From positions 582,365-646,364 of the forward strand of contig NZ_JAUOTP010000002.1 of the NCBI RefSeq assembly GCF_030546695.1: a stretch of DNA of 64,000 nt, given 5' to 3'. The notes beneath the pieces are model-generated. The model did not search any database. It had not been told where the DNA came from and saw only the letters and a program-made list of their open reading frames with translations. This document shows, in pieces, positions 19,763 to 29,611 of this stretch (position 1 is the first letter of the stretch; each line of letters opens with the position of its first letter). Both the position numbers and the translations under genes were made by a program. This stretch comes from Sphingomonas natans. GTDB lineage: Bacteria > Pseudomonadota > Alphaproteobacteria > Sphingomonadales > Sphingomonadaceae.

Positions 19763-20491
19763 TCAGGGCCATCGAAACGCGATCGTTTCGGTCCCTTCGA
19801 CATTACCCGCGCGGTCGTAACGCACTTCGACGATAACACCGTCGCCTGATTGGTCGACGGTCACCACGGTGCTGCATCGCGTTCCATAGACCGGATCGCT
19901 GACGAAGATTTCGCCGGGATCATCGGCATCGGCCGCAGGAGAGGCCGGGTCTCTCAGGTCCGCGAGAAGACTCGCCCGATCGAACGTCGCGTCGTTCAGC
20001 CATCGCTCGACCATTGATCCCAGCCGCCGCGATTTGCGCCAAGGGCGATCGAACGGACCATTCGAAATGCCCAAGATGCCGGGCGCCAGTCTTCGACATG
20101 CGGGCGTTGGCCGATTTGACAGCAGATCGGCCTCCGCCCCGCTGACCGAAATCGCCTGAAACGGGCCGAACCCCGCCAACCGATCGATCGCCGCACCTTC
20201 GTATTGCTGCTGACCAAGGGCCAGTCCGGTGACCAGCAGGCCACGCGACGTCCATTCCGGATCCGCAGGCTGCTGCCGCTGCTGGCGCAGGTTGGTGACG
20301 GCCGCGAAGCGGCCCTGTTCGGAGACGGCGAGCCAAGTCCCGCGCCCGATTAGGTCGCGGCCGGCGATCAGATCGGAATCCGGCCAGCGGTGGAGCTTCT
20401 CGGCCGGCCTGTCATGATATTCGTCACGATTGGCGGCGACGACCAGCCGCCACCGGGGATGCGCCTGCCAAGCAATTGCGATCACACACAT
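19763..20491 (-). CDS. NRDE-family (TANGO2-like) protein
   Basis: The 242-residue protein starts MCVIAIAWQAHP and contains the family-defining NRDE in VAANRDEYHDRP, followed by LIGRGTWLAVSEQGRFAAVTNLR. The start Met-Cys is characteristic: Cys2 would be an N-terminal nucleophile if the protein belongs to the Ntn-hydrolase-like superfamily suggested for this group. The function of bacterial members is not established; the eukaryotic relative TANGO2 has been linked to haem or lipid handling. It has no recognisable cluster operator and is convergent with the second paoC gene, so it may be a bystander within the catabolic cluster. Confidence 0.85.
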   Translation of the reverse strand: MCVIAIAWQAHPRWRLVVAANRDEYHDRPAEKLHRWPDSDLIAGRDLIGRGTWLAVSEQGRFAAVTNLRQQRQQPADPEWTSRGLLVTGLALGQQQYEGAAIDRLAGFGPFQAISVSGAEADLLSNRPTPACRRLAPGILGISNGPFDRPWRKSRRLGSMVERWLNDATFDRASLLADLRDPASPAADADDPGEIFVSDPVYGTRCSTVVTVDQSGDGVIVEVRYDRAGNVEGTETIAFRWP

Positions 20492-20651
20492 TAGCCGAGC
20501 CTCGAATCCCGCGGCGGAAGCGCCAGACCTTGGCCGGCGAGGCGAAGGGATACTAGCCGGCCGACAAGCGACAGAGCGATGATACGGCTCGATCAGAACA
20601 GACCGAAGCCTGCTTTAACGGACGAGGCGCCCGGTCGGCCGACGTTCGCGA

Positions 20652-21920
20652 TTACAAGATGGCGGCCGACGCGCGCCAGTCGGCCAATTCTTCCGCGCTG
20701 TGGCCGAGCCAGGTGCCGAAGACCTCGTCGTTGCAGGCCCCCAGGGGAAGGCTCGGCTCGAGTTCGCGGCGCCCGGTTCCTTCGAAGACGAAGGGCGAGT
20801 GCGGCAGGACAACGCGCCCCAGTTCCGGGTGGTCCACCCACTGAAGGCTGCCGCGGGCATGCATGTTCTCGTCAAGGATGACTTCGGACAGATGCCGCAC
20901 CGCCGAGCAGGGCACCTTCCTCGCGAGGAGCCAATCGGCAATCTCTTGGCGGGTATGCTGCCGGGTCCAGGCGCCGACCAGATCATCGACGGCGTCGATG
21001 TTGCGCACTCGATCCGTCCGCGTGGCGAAGCGCGGATCGTCGGCGAGGTCCAGGCGCTCCATCACGTCCAGGATCGACCGGAAATGCACGTCGCCCGGCG
21101 AATTGATCACGACATAGCCGTCCGTTGTCGGGTAAACGTTGTAAGGCGACACGCCGAGCCCGCCATGACGGTTTCCGGTCCGCGGCGGCGCTGCATCCCC
21201 CCGCGCGTGAAGCATGCCCAGATTGGAGGCGAGCGAACAATAAGCCGCGTCCTGCATCGACACTTCGAGAACCCGGGCGGTACCCGTATGCTCACGCTCG
21301 TACAGCGCGGTCATGACGGCGCCATATAGGTGGATGCCCGCCAGAAAATCGCACAGCGCAGCGCCGGACTTGACCGGCGGCTGGTCGGGAAAGCCCGTGG
21401 AATCGATGATTCCGGACATGGCCTGCATCACGAGATCCATCGCCGGATAGCTCTTGTACGGGCCGGTCTTGCCATAACCGGAGCTCGACGCAAAAATCAG
21501 TCGCGGGTTGACCGCTTGCAGCACGTCCGGTCCGATGCCGAGCCGGTCGAGCACCCCCGGCGCAAAGTTCTCGACCAGAATATCCGCACGCGACACAAGC
21601 TCCTTCAGCAGCTTGATGCCTTGTTCCGATTTGAGGTTCAGCGTGACCGGCTTCTTGTTCGAATTGAGCATGGCATAAGAAAAATCGGCGCCGCCCATGT
21701 CGCCCCGGCTGCGCAGCGTCTCGCCATGTAGCGGCTCGACCTTGATGACCGTCGCGCCACCCAGCGCCATCAGGAAGGTGGCGTAAGGCCCGTTATAGAC
21801 ATGGGAGAGATCGATGACGGTGATGCCCGACAGCGGATACCGCTTGTCGCCAGCCGAAGCCTGGCCCTCTGGATTCCCAAGGCCGGTATCGACGACATCA
21901 TTGCTCGACATTTCGATCAT
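20652..21920 (-). CDS. CaiB/BaiF family CoA-transferase (class III)
   Basis: The product of about 422 residues has the class III CoA-transferase signature: ITVIDLSHVYNGPYAT, GATVIKVEP, the SNKKPVTLNLKSEQG segment and the active-site aspartate region PAMDLVMQAMSG. It moves CoA from a donor acyl-CoA to a free acid without ATP. This offers one entry point from the acid made by the Mo enzyme into CoA metabolism, the other being the ligase at 42310-43896. I favour the ATG at 21920, preceded by GAGGAA; ATG at 21938 or further upstream is possible. An operator pair lies about 210 bases upstream, leaving a long untranslated leader or a start further out. Confidence 0.88.
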   Translation of the reverse strand: MIEMSSNDVVDTGLGNPEGQASAGDKRYPLSGITVIDLSHVYNGPYATFLMALGGATVIKVEPLHGETLRSRGDMGGADFSYAMLNSNKKPVTLNLKSEQGIKLLKELVSRADILVENFAPGVLDRLGIGPDVLQAVNPRLIFASSSGYGKTGPYKSYPAMDLVMQAMSGIIDSTGFPDQPPVKSGAALCDFLAGIHLYGAVMTALYEREHTGTARVLEVSMQDAAYCSLASNLGMLHARGDAAPPRTGNRHGGLGVSPYNVYPTTDGYVVINSPGDVHFRSILDVMERLDLADDPRFATRTDRVRNIDAVDDLVGAWTRQHTRQEIADWLLARKVPCSAVRHLSEVILDENMHARGSLQWVDHPELGRVVLPHSPFVFEGTGRRELEPSLPLGACNDEVFGTWLGHSAEELADWRASAAIL

Positions 21921-22128
21921 CACTTCCTCACGTTTCATTACGCTTCCGCACCTCGCACCCTGGAGAGCCAAATCGCGCTTGGTCTCCCCGGAACTGGGCC
22001 GCTGCTCAGCAGGGATGTGCGGCGTAGCGGCGCCGTCCGCGGGCAACCGAGCCGTGAGATCGCTGCCCGCAGCGATCTCGTGCCGGATCGTCTATCCACG
22101 CTCCATGCTCCGCTCCATACGATAATTC

Positions 22129-22158
22129 CGCATATGCGGAGCAGATATCGTATATCCA
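22129..22158. promoter_or_regulatory. Paired operator upstream of CoA-transferase
   Basis: CGCATATGCG (22129-22138; the flanks extend it to the perfect 14-bp palindrome TCCGCATATGCGGA) and CGTATATCCA (22149-22158) start exactly 20 bp apart. The pair is in the 329-base gap between the MmgE/PrpD gene and the CoA-transferase, both on the minus strand. No gene is seen in this gap. Confidence 0.75.
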
Positions 22159-22249
22159 ACACTATTGGATCGATCGGGCATGTCAAGCAGGCTGCGCGGC
22201 TGGCATGGGTTCATCGACGGAGCCCAGGCGGCACGAAGGACACGCGGTC

Positions 22250-23800
22250 TCATCGCATGACCCCAGCGAAGGCATCGAACAGCCCCCGGCAATCCGCCAG
22301 TCCATCCATCCGGACCGCGACCATCAAGGCGCGTTCGACGTCGGCACCGGGCAGAGATCCGGTCCATTTCTCCGCGAGATCGTCCCATGTGATTTCGCCC
22401 CGGGTGCTGTATCCGCGCGGGCTATCGATACGCAGCGAGAAGCGCTTGCCGGCCCGGGTCGCAATCGTCACGCGTGCGCCGCGCCCGTTCGGGAATTCGC
22501 GGTCCAGATCCGGATCGACCTTCGCCGAGACCAAGGGTCGCAACCGTGTGTAGATCGGATTGTCGAGCATGCTCGGAAACGGCTCGTCGATGATCTTGAA
22601 ACCGCCACCGGCCATGTAGGCGGCGACCATGTCCTGCACCGAAATGTTGTGCATGTCGCGATTATCGACGGTCTTCAGCGGCCTGGCGGGCATGCCAATT
22701 TCGACCGACTGAATCGTCTCGATCGCGATCTCATGCTGCTTCAGCAGCGTCAGCGCCGCCTCGATCGGCGTGTGGATGGGCTGCCCGGCATTATAGAATT
22801 TGAAATTGCCGCTCATGATCTTGAAATCGGTGCCGAGCCCGCGCGTGACCATCGCGCGCTCCTCCGGAACGCCCCACGCGGCCAGGACCCCGCCCTCGGT
22901 GCCGATAATGTCGTCGTGCCCCTCCAGCCCGATCTCCGCCATCCACGCCGAACTGATCCCGGCGAAGGCATATTGGCCGTTGCAGAAGGATTTGCTGATG
23001 TGCCGCCTTTCGGCGAACAAGGCGACCAGACCGTTGGCCTGGAAGGTCGCCAGCGCCATTGCGTGACGATGATTGTCCGCGCTCAATCGCAACAGTCTGC
23101 AGGCGGAGGCCGAACAGCCCAGCGCGTATAGAAAGTCGCTGTGAACCTGATCGCGGTCCCTGACGGCAAACGTACCGCCACACGCCTCGACGAGCCGCAC
23201 GCCGACATCGTATCCGAGCACGACCGCGTTGATCAGTTCGGCCCCGGACACGCGCTGGCGTTCGGCCATGGCGGACGCGGCGTGCACGATCGAGGCCCCC
23301 GGGTGTCCGCCGACGACGTGGGTGCCGTCCACCTCCTCGCCATGTCCGGCCGTGCCGTTGGCCAAGGCGACATAATGGGCCGGTCCGACCTGATCGGTGC
23401 CGTAGATGCGCGCCTCCGGCGGGCCTGCGCCGAAACGCTGCGCATATTGCGCCGAGAGCCGTCCGGCATCGGTGCGCCTGCCGAAATAGGCGCACGCAAT
23501 CTCATCGAAGATCACCTTCTTCGCGCGCTCGCGGACCGCCTTGGGTAGCACGTCGAACGAGGTTGCCGCGGCGTAACGTGCCACAGTCTCGGTCAGAGTC
23601 GTCCCCCCCGCCCCGGCGACGACCGCCTCCGGCTTCGCCTTGGATGGCGATTGCGCGAAGGCCCCGAACGATGCCGCGCCGCCAAACGGAGCGGCCGCGA
23701 ATGCGAGAACTCCCGCGCCTTTCAAAGCGGCGCGACGATCGAGTCGGGGCCCATCGTCTCGCCGACCCGGGCCGGGGCCATCCTCGCGCTCTTCAATCAT
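22250..23800 (-). CDS. MmgE/PrpD family protein with Tat-like export signal
   Basis: The C-terminal 440 residues of this 516-residue protein match the MmgE/PrpD fold (2-methylcitrate dehydratase and relatives): an all-helical domain with VIFDEIACAYFGRR, a GTHVVGGHPGASIV segment, and an alpha+beta domain towards the end. The family catalyses dehydration or isomerisation of small carboxylic acids and is normally cytosolic. Here the first 50 residues contain DRRAALKGAG followed by a hydrophobic alanine-rich stretch ending SFGAFAQ, a good twin-arginine signal. Export of such an enzyme is unusual. It is preceded on the same strand by the serine hydrolase, 45 bases away. Confidence 0.82.
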   Translation of the reverse strand: MIEEREDGPGPGRRDDGPRLDRRAALKGAGVLAFAAAPFGGAASFGAFAQSPSKAKPEAVVAGAGGTTLTETVARYAAATSFDVLPKAVRERAKKVIFDEIACAYFGRRTDAGRLSAQYAQRFGAGPPEARIYGTDQVGPAHYVALANGTAGHGEEVDGTHVVGGHPGASIVHAASAMAERQRVSGAELINAVVLGYDVGVRLVEACGGTFAVRDRDQVHSDFLYALGCSASACRLLRLSADNHRHAMALATFQANGLVALFAERRHISKSFCNGQYAFAGISSAWMAEIGLEGHDDIIGTEGGVLAAWGVPEERAMVTRGLGTDFKIMSGNFKFYNAGQPIHTPIEAALTLLKQHEIAIETIQSVEIGMPARPLKTVDNRDMHNISVQDMVAAYMAGGGFKIIDEPFPSMLDNPIYTRLRPLVSAKVDPDLDREFPNGRGARVTIATRAGKRFSLRIDSPRGYSTRGEITWDDLAEKWTGSLPGADVERALMVAVRMDGLADCRGLFDAFAGVMR

Positions 23801-23845
23801 GTCGTCTTCCCCGCGATCCCGACCCGCGCCGTGGCTGGGGCATCC

Positions 23846-25231
23846 TCACTTCTGCAAGGCCCTGATGACGTCCGCGGCGAACGTCTGGATCTTGAAAGCG
23901 GAAGCTCCGTCAAAGCCCCGCCGGACGACCACCAGATCCTGCGAAGGGACGATCACCGCATATTGCCCGCGAGCGCCGAACGCCGCGTAGGCCACGGGCG
24001 GCAGCCCCTCCATGCCGCCGTGCAGCCAGAATTGGGCGCCGTATCCCGCGTCGCCGCCGATGCTTCCCTTGGGCGGCTGGGCAGGCGCCGGCGTCGACAC
24101 ATAGGCGCTCCAGCCGGCGGGGAGGATCCGCTCGCCGCGCCACACGCCATCAGCCAGATAAAGCAGGCCGAGCCGGCCGAAATCGCGGGCCGTGCTCCAG
24201 CACTGGCCCGACACGATGAAATCGTTGTTCCAGTCCGTTTCCAACGTCGTGCGGGTCATGCCGATCTTCCACAGCAATTCCCGATACGGAAAGGCCGGAT
24301 AGGCGGCATCGTCGTTGATGGCCTCGCGCAGTGCGCGGACGGCGAGGTTCACGTCGGTGCCCGCATAAACGAAGCGGGAACCCGGCTTCCAGTTCATCTG
24401 ATTGAGTGCCGCGATCTCCGCAATCGCCGCGCCCGACCGATAGATTTCCCGCGACGGATCTTGCGCCCCGTCCGAATAGAGCCCGCTTCCCATGTGGAGG
24501 AGATCATCGATTGTGATCGCGCCGCGCGGATCTCCGGGGCGCCGCCATTCCGTCAACGGCGCCTTGCGATGCAGATCGAGCAGCCCTTTTTCGACACCCA
24601 CGCCGATGAGCGTGCCGCCCAGGCTCTTGCACATCGAATTGGTGCGCGCGGCGATGTGGGGCGCGAACCCGTGCTGATATCGCTCAGCGGCGATCCTGCC
24701 GTCCTTGACGATGACGACGCCCCAGGTGATCCCGCCATACGCGCCCGGTTCGTCCTTGAACGCTTCGTCGATCACGCGTTCCACCGCCTGCCTGCGCCGG
24801 ACGGGCAGTCTCGCAAGCGCGTCGACATCGCCCATGGGCCACCGGCGATCGTCGAGATCGGGCGCGCTCAGGGCTGGCCGCAGCAGACTATGCGCAAAAT
24901 CCTTGGTCGCGCCGATCGGCAGCATCGCACAGCCCAGCGTCGGCCGGGCCACGGCGATACGCGGCGGCATGTCGCTCGCGAACCTGACGGAGACCGTCTT
25001 CTCCTGCCCGTCGACGGTCACGTTCGCATCCAGCGGCGCTGCGGGATTGCCGTTGGTGGCCAGCGTGCCGTCGATCAGTGCGCGCGGCGCCTCCGTCGCG
25101 AAATAGCCCGTGCATAGATGGAGCGCAGTTATCCCGGCGGCCTGCGCGCCGGCATGGCGAAGATCGCTCGGGCCCGTCTCCGCGATCGCAGCGGAGCCAG
25201 CCGCCATGGAGAGGCATATCGCGCCGCTCAT
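23846..25231 (-). CDS. Exported serine hydrolase, beta-lactamase/EstB-like
   Basis: The product of about 461 residues is a class C beta-lactamase-like serine hydrolase of the type that includes EstB esterases and 6-aminohexanoate-dimer hydrolase. The motif S-M-C-K supplies the nucleophilic serine and lysine, followed by a YAGTD segment in the tyrosine position and a C-terminal WLHGG region. A short signal peptide (MSGAICLSM, ending near AIAE) indicates export. About 60-100 residues between the signal and the catalytic domain are not recognisable. I chose the ATG at 25231; a GTG one codon earlier is equally possible. It probably hydrolyses an ester or amide of the imported compound. The gene lies directly after TonB receptor 2. 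Confidence 0.8.
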   Translation of the reverse strand: MSGAICLSMAAGSAAIAETGPSDLRHAGAQAAGITALHLCTGYFATEAPRALIDGTLATNGNPAAPLDANVTVDGQEKTVSVRFASDMPPRIAVARPTLGCAMLPIGATKDFAHSLLRPALSAPDLDDRRWPMGDVDALARLPVRRRQAVERVIDEAFKDEPGAYGGITWGVVIVKDGRIAAERYQHGFAPHIAARTNSMCKSLGGTLIGVGVEKGLLDLHRKAPLTEWRRPGDPRGAITIDDLLHMGSGLYSDGAQDPSREIYRSGAAIAEIAALNQMNWKPGSRFVYAGTDVNLAVRALREAINDDAAYPAFPYRELLWKIGMTRTTLETDWNNDFIVSGQCWSTARDFGRLGLLYLADGVWRGERILPAGWSAYVSTPAPAQPPKGSIGGDAGYGAQFWLHGGMEGLPPVAYAAFGARGQYAVIVPSQDLVVVRRGFDGASAFKIQTFAADVIRALQK

Positions 25232-25377
25232 CACCCGGAATCGCCAGGTACGGCGCGAGAGCCCGGCCGTGACGGCGTTCGCGCGCCGATCGCACGCCCT
25301 GCCGGCGGATGTGCCAGATCCGCCGGGGGCAATGCTGCACGAGGAAAGCCCTCCATCGTGCAGGCGACACCTTTTCG

Positions 25378-28323
25378 TCACAGCTTGAAGCGCACGCCGC
25401 CCCGGAACGCGATGCCATCGACATCGTACAGAATGGCGTTCGCGCCATTGGAGAAAGCGTTTCCGGTGACCGACAGCCCCGGATCCCGATTGGTGAGATT
25501 GCGGATGTTCAGGAACGTCGTGACCGTCTTGGAACCGCCGACGTTGATGTCGTAGCTGAACGCAAGATCGAGATAGAATCTGCCCGGCATATGATTGTCG
25601 TTGATCGTCGGATGATCGGTGGTGCTGGCGGGGCAGTTGGACGTGCACTCGATATAGTTGGCGAACTGCTTGCCCGCGCTCAGGCCGCGGCCGGTGACCG
25701 TCATCCTGAACGCGTCGAGATGATAGCCGAGGGATACGGTCGTGCGCCACAACGGGGGATTGGTGCCGCTATTCTCACCGAGAGCCTTGCGCGGAGCACT
25801 GATGCCGTTGTCGATCGTATCCTCCAGATACCGCGTGAAGTTCGCGTGCAGATCGACATTTCCGGGCAAGCCGATGAAATCGAGATCCTTCCGGTAGGTG
25901 GCCTCGAAGTCCAGCCCCCGCACCTTCTGGCTCGCGATGTTGATATTCTGGCTGACCACCTGGGTGACGACGCCGTTCACGCGCGTGACGTTGTTGCACA
26001 GGGCAGGGTTCGAGCCATCGAAGCAAAGCAGCAGCACGTCGCCTGCCGAGATGATCGAGATCGCATCCTTGATGTTGATCGACCAATAATCAACCGATGC
26101 GCTGAACCCTTCGATGAAGGATGGACGGAAGACCGCGCCGACGCCCAGCGTATCCGCCTTTTCCGGCTTCAGGTTGCGATTGCCGGTCGTCGTCTGATCG
26201 AAGGCCGGCGTCGTGTTGGTGAACGGATCGAAGATCGATTGCCGCGCAGTGTTCGCCGGCAGGAAGGTTTCCTGCAGATTGGGCGCCCGGATATCGCGCG
26301 AGCGCGTGGCACGGAAGGTGATGTCCGGAATGGGCGAATAGGTGACGCCGGCCTTCCACGTCGTCACGCTGCCTGCCAAGCTGTACTTCGTATACCGCGC
26401 GGCGCCGTTCAGTTCGAGCGAATCCGCCCAGGACTTGTCCTTGGCCAACGGAACGACCGTCTCGAAAGCGGCCTCCTTCACGTTCGTCGAACCGTCGATC
26501 GGCGCATAGTTCGCGTAGATGTGGTTCGTGGCCAGCGAATCTGCGTCGACCGTTCCGAACGCCTTGTCCTTGCGATACTCGGCCGAAAACGCGACCGAAA
26601 CCGGCCCCGCCCAGGTCGAGAAAGGCTCGCCCGACAGCGAGGCCGCGACCACCGTCTGCTCGACCTTCAGATCCGAAATGCTCGGCGATCGGATATAGGC
26701 GACCGCAGCGCCGTTCGGATCGTTCACCTCGGTCCCGAGCGCGTTATACGGGACGCAGCCGTTCGCGGGATTGGTCAGCGTAGAGCGGCAGACGATGGCG
26801 CCCGACGCCGTCCGCACCGCATCGGTCGCAAGCGTATAATGGCTGCGCGAAATGTTGGTCGGGAAGCTGACATGGTTCTTGCTCTGGCCATATTGGCCGT
26901 AGGCATCCCAGTCCCAGCTGCCGCCCAGCATATCGAACTTGCCGTCCGCACCCGCCGTGTACGACGTCGCGATCCGCTGCGTCGTCTGGTTGTTCAGACC
27001 CAGATCGTAATTGAGCGTTCCCACCCGGATCGACGTGACGCCCGCCGCGACCATCCGCGCCCGGACGCTAGCCGGGAGATAGGCGTTGTCGAGCTGGATC
27101 AGCGGCCCGCTGCTCCCGATCATGTAGGACGTCGTCGACACTGCGTCGGTCTGCGATTTGACGTACGAACCCTGCGCGTAGAAATTCAGGGCGCGGCTGA
27201 CTTCGAAGCTTGCACGCCCGAACGCCATGCTGCGCTTTTCCTCAGGCGCGATCGCGTTGGTCGGGCGCAGATCATTCGCCTGCCAGCCGCCGCCGCGCAT
27301 GAACGGATCGGCCTGGATATCGCCGAAGTTCAGCGCATAAACCTGTCCGCCCGGCCCGAACCCCGTCCCGCGCAGCGGTCCGGAGCTGACGACACCGCCC
27401 GGAGCGGAGGTCATGTAGCCGATATTGTCGTAGACCAGGCGCTGCGGCTGGCCGTTCGTCGCCGTATAAGCAGGATTGGCGAGCAGCTGGCGACCGCGGC
27501 GCGTCCAGCTGCGCGCGCCGGGATCGATCCCGGCCTCGTAGGCACGCTCGACGGCTGCAAGGATATGGCCGCGGCCGTCGGCGAAGGCGACGCCTCCGGC
27601 CAGATTGGCCTTGTAGCTTTCATTGTCGCCGTAATTGGTGATGCCGCTCGAGACCTCGCCCGTCAGCCCCGTCATCGAACGGTTCAAGACGAAGTTGACG
27701 ACGCCGGCGACCGCATCCGATCCATAGGCCGCCGACGCACCTCCGGTGACGACGTCCACGCGCGAGATCAGCGCCTGCGGCAAAGCGTTGACATCGACAT
27801 AGCCGAGCGCGACCGCCGGCGTGACGCGATGGCCATCAAGCAGCACGAGCGTACGGTTGGGCCCAAGCGAGCGAAGATTGAGCGAGTTGATGCCGGACGT
27901 GCCGTTCGCGCCGGTCGTCGTGCTCGAACGGCCGCTGCTGGAACCGGCGAAGACCGGCAGATTGGTGACATATTGCGCAATGTTGGGGCTGGTACTGGTC
28001 GCGAGCTGCTCGGCGCCGATCACGGACAGAGGTGTCGGCGATTGGTAGCCGTCGCGGACGATGCGCGAGCCCGTAACGACGATATCCTGCGCCTGCTGGG
28101 CGTTCGCCTGTGGTGGGGTAGCCTCGGCCGCCTCCGGTGTCTCCCCGATCGTCGAAGACGCCTGCGGAGCGGGGGCGCTGGCCGCCGCGGCGGGATTAGC
28201 CTGCGCGCAAGCCGCCGAGGCATTCAGCCCGAACACAGCTGTTGTGGACAACAATACCGCTAAAGCTTTGCCACGCACGAATGACAGCGCACGAATGTCG
28301 GACGACGTGTAATTCATGGTCAT
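25378..28323 (-). CDS. TonB-dependent outer-membrane receptor 2
   Basis: The 981-residue receptor has a signal peptide ending near ACAQ, an alanine/proline-rich linker, DIVVTGSRIVRDGY, and the plug signatures NLRSLGPNRTLVLLDGHRV and GGASAAYGSDAVAGVVNF. The C-terminus ends RGGVRFKL. It is a paralogue of receptor 1 over its whole length. The start at 28323 is supported by GGGGAGG five bases upstream. The two following genes on the strand encode the exported serine hydrolase and the MmgE/PrpD protein, so uptake and extracytoplasmic processing are probably linked. Only degenerate operator-like elements (28373-28402) are seen upstream. Confidence 0.9.
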   Translation of the reverse strand: MTMNYTSSDIRALSFVRGKALAVLLSTTAVFGLNASAACAQANPAAAASAPAPQASSTIGETPEAAEATPPQANAQQAQDIVVTGSRIVRDGYQSPTPLSVIGAEQLATSTSPNIAQYVTNLPVFAGSSSGRSSTTTGANGTSGINSLNLRSLGPNRTLVLLDGHRVTPAVALGYVDVNALPQALISRVDVVTGGASAAYGSDAVAGVVNFVLNRSMTGLTGEVSSGITNYGDNESYKANLAGGVAFADGRGHILAAVERAYEAGIDPGARSWTRRGRQLLANPAYTATNGQPQRLVYDNIGYMTSAPGGVVSSGPLRGTGFGPGGQVYALNFGDIQADPFMRGGGWQANDLRPTNAIAPEEKRSMAFGRASFEVSRALNFYAQGSYVKSQTDAVSTTSYMIGSSGPLIQLDNAYLPASVRARMVAAGVTSIRVGTLNYDLGLNNQTTQRIATSYTAGADGKFDMLGGSWDWDAYGQYGQSKNHVSFPTNISRSHYTLATDAVRTASGAIVCRSTLTNPANGCVPYNALGTEVNDPNGAAVAYIRSPSISDLKVEQTVVAASLSGEPFSTWAGPVSVAFSAEYRKDKAFGTVDADSLATNHIYANYAPIDGSTNVKEAAFETVVPLAKDKSWADSLELNGAARYTKYSLAGSVTTWKAGVTYSPIPDITFRATRSRDIRAPNLQETFLPANTARQSIFDPFTNTTPAFDQTTTGNRNLKPEKADTLGVGAVFRPSFIEGFSASVDYWSINIKDAISIISAGDVLLLCFDGSNPALCNNVTRVNGVVTQVVSQNINIASQKVRGLDFEATYRKDLDFIGLPGNVDLHANFTRYLEDTIDNGISAPRKALGENSGTNPPLWRTTVSLGYHLDAFRMTVTGRGLSAGKQFANYIECTSNCPASTTDHPTINDNHMPGRFYLDLAFSYDINVGGSKTVTTFLNIRNLTNRDPGLSVTGNAFSNGANAILYDVDGIAFRGGVRFKL

Positions 28324-28429
28324 TCAGACCTCCCCTAGAATTTGCCAAAGAAATCGCGATTTTCGCGACAGGCGTTATTTTGTTATTATTGTCTGTATTA
28401 TGCGCCTTAGCGCCGAATAGTCTTAGATA

Positions 28430-29611
28430 TTATCCTAAATTCTCGATTACCATTGCAATTCCCTGACCGCCGCCGATGCACATCGTCACGAGCCCATATC
28501 GGCCGTTGGTGCGCTGGAGTTCGTACATCGCCTTGATGGTCAGGATCGCGCCCGTCGCGCCGACCGGATGGCCCAAAGCGATGCCGGAACCATTGGGATT
28601 GGTTTTCGCCGGATCGAACCCGAGCTGCTGCGCAACCGCCGCCGCCTGAGCCGCGAAAGCCTCGTTGGATTCGATGACATCGATCTGGTCCAGATTCAGG
28701 CCGGCACGCTCGAGCGCGATAGGGACGGCCTTGACCGGTCCTATGCCCATGACGCTCGGCTCGACGCCGGCATGGCCCCAGCCCAGAATGCGAGCCATCG
28801 GCTTCAGTCCGTGCTGCGTCACCGCGCTTTCGGATGCGAGCACGACGGCGGCGGCACCGTCATTGATGCCCGACGCGTTGCCCGCCGTCACGGTGCCGTC
28901 CTTCGAGAAAGCCGGCCTCAGCGCCGCCAACGCCTCGATACTTGCATCGCCGCGCACATGCTCGTCGGTGTCGAAAAGCCGCATACCCTTGCGGTCCTTG
29001 ATCTCCACGGCGACAATCTGCTCTTGAAATCGACCCTCGGAGACCGCGCGTGACGCGCGCTGCTGGCTCTCCAGCGCGACGCAATCCTGTGCCTGGCGGG
29101 TGATCTGATAATCCCGGGCGACATTCTCCGCGGTGATGCCCATGTGAAAGTCTTCGAAGGGATCGCTCAACCCTTCCAGCAAGGCGTCGGACATGGTGAT
29201 GGAGCCCATCTTGCGGCCGAAGCGGGCATCGCTGACGACATGCGCCGCACGGCTCATCGTCTCGGTCCCGCCGGCAACCGCAACGCCGCACTCGCCCAGC
29301 GCGACCATCTGCGCTGCGGACACGATCGCCTGGAGGCCGGAACCACATTGCCGGTTCAGCGCGAGTGCGGGCGCCTGGACAGGTATGCCGGCCTTCACGG
29401 CGGCGACGCGTGCGACATAGCCGTCGCGCGTGCTCGTGGTGATGCCCTGTCCCAACACGACGTGCTGGACGTTCTCGGGCTCCAGCGCCGCACGCCGCAC
29501 GGCTTCCCTGATGACGATCGCGCCGAGCTCGGCCGGCGAGAAATCCTTGAGGCTTCCGCCGAAGCTGCCGATTGGCGTCCGTGCGCCGGCGACCAGATAA
29601 ACTGGTGACAT
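28430..29611 (-). CDS. Acetyl-CoA acyltransferase (thiolase)
   Basis: The 393-residue protein has all thiolase landmarks: N-terminal nucleophilic cysteine in LNRQCGSGLQ, the NEAFAAQ segment, the histidine in GIALGHPVGATGA and the second cysteine in TMCIGGGQG. It cleaves 3-ketoacyl-CoA, or condenses two acetyl-CoA in the reverse direction. The ATG at 29611, preceded by AGGAAG, fits family start SPVYLVAGARTP; a GTG 18 bases upstream is the alternative. The FadB-like gene lies upstream on the same strand after a gap of 307 bases (29612-29918) in which I recognise no gene. Confidence 0.9.
   Translation of the reverse strand: MSPVYLVAGARTPIGSFGGSLKDFSPAELGAIVIREAVRRAALEPENVQHVVLGQGITTSTRDGYVARVAAVKAGIPVQAPALALNRQCGSGLQAIVSAAQMVALGECGVAVAGGTETMSRAAHVVSDARFGRKMGSITMSDALLEGLSDPFEDFHMGITAENVARDYQITRQAQDCVALESQQRASRAVSEGRFQEQIVAVEIKDRKGMRLFDTDEHVRGDASIEALAALRPAFSKDGTVTAGNASGINDGAAAVVLASESAVTQHGLKPMARILGWGHAGVEPSVMGIGPVKAVPIALERAGLNLDQIDVIESNEAFAAQAAAVAQQLGFDPAKTNPNGSGIALGHPVGATGAILTIKAMYELQRTNGRYGLVTMCIGGGQGIAMVIENLG

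Noticed and set aside
28373..28402. Operator-like pair upstream of TonB receptor 2 (CGTTATTTTG / CTGTATTATG)
   Set aside because: The 20-bp register fits, but the AT-rich elements match the consensus poorly; not listed as a feature.
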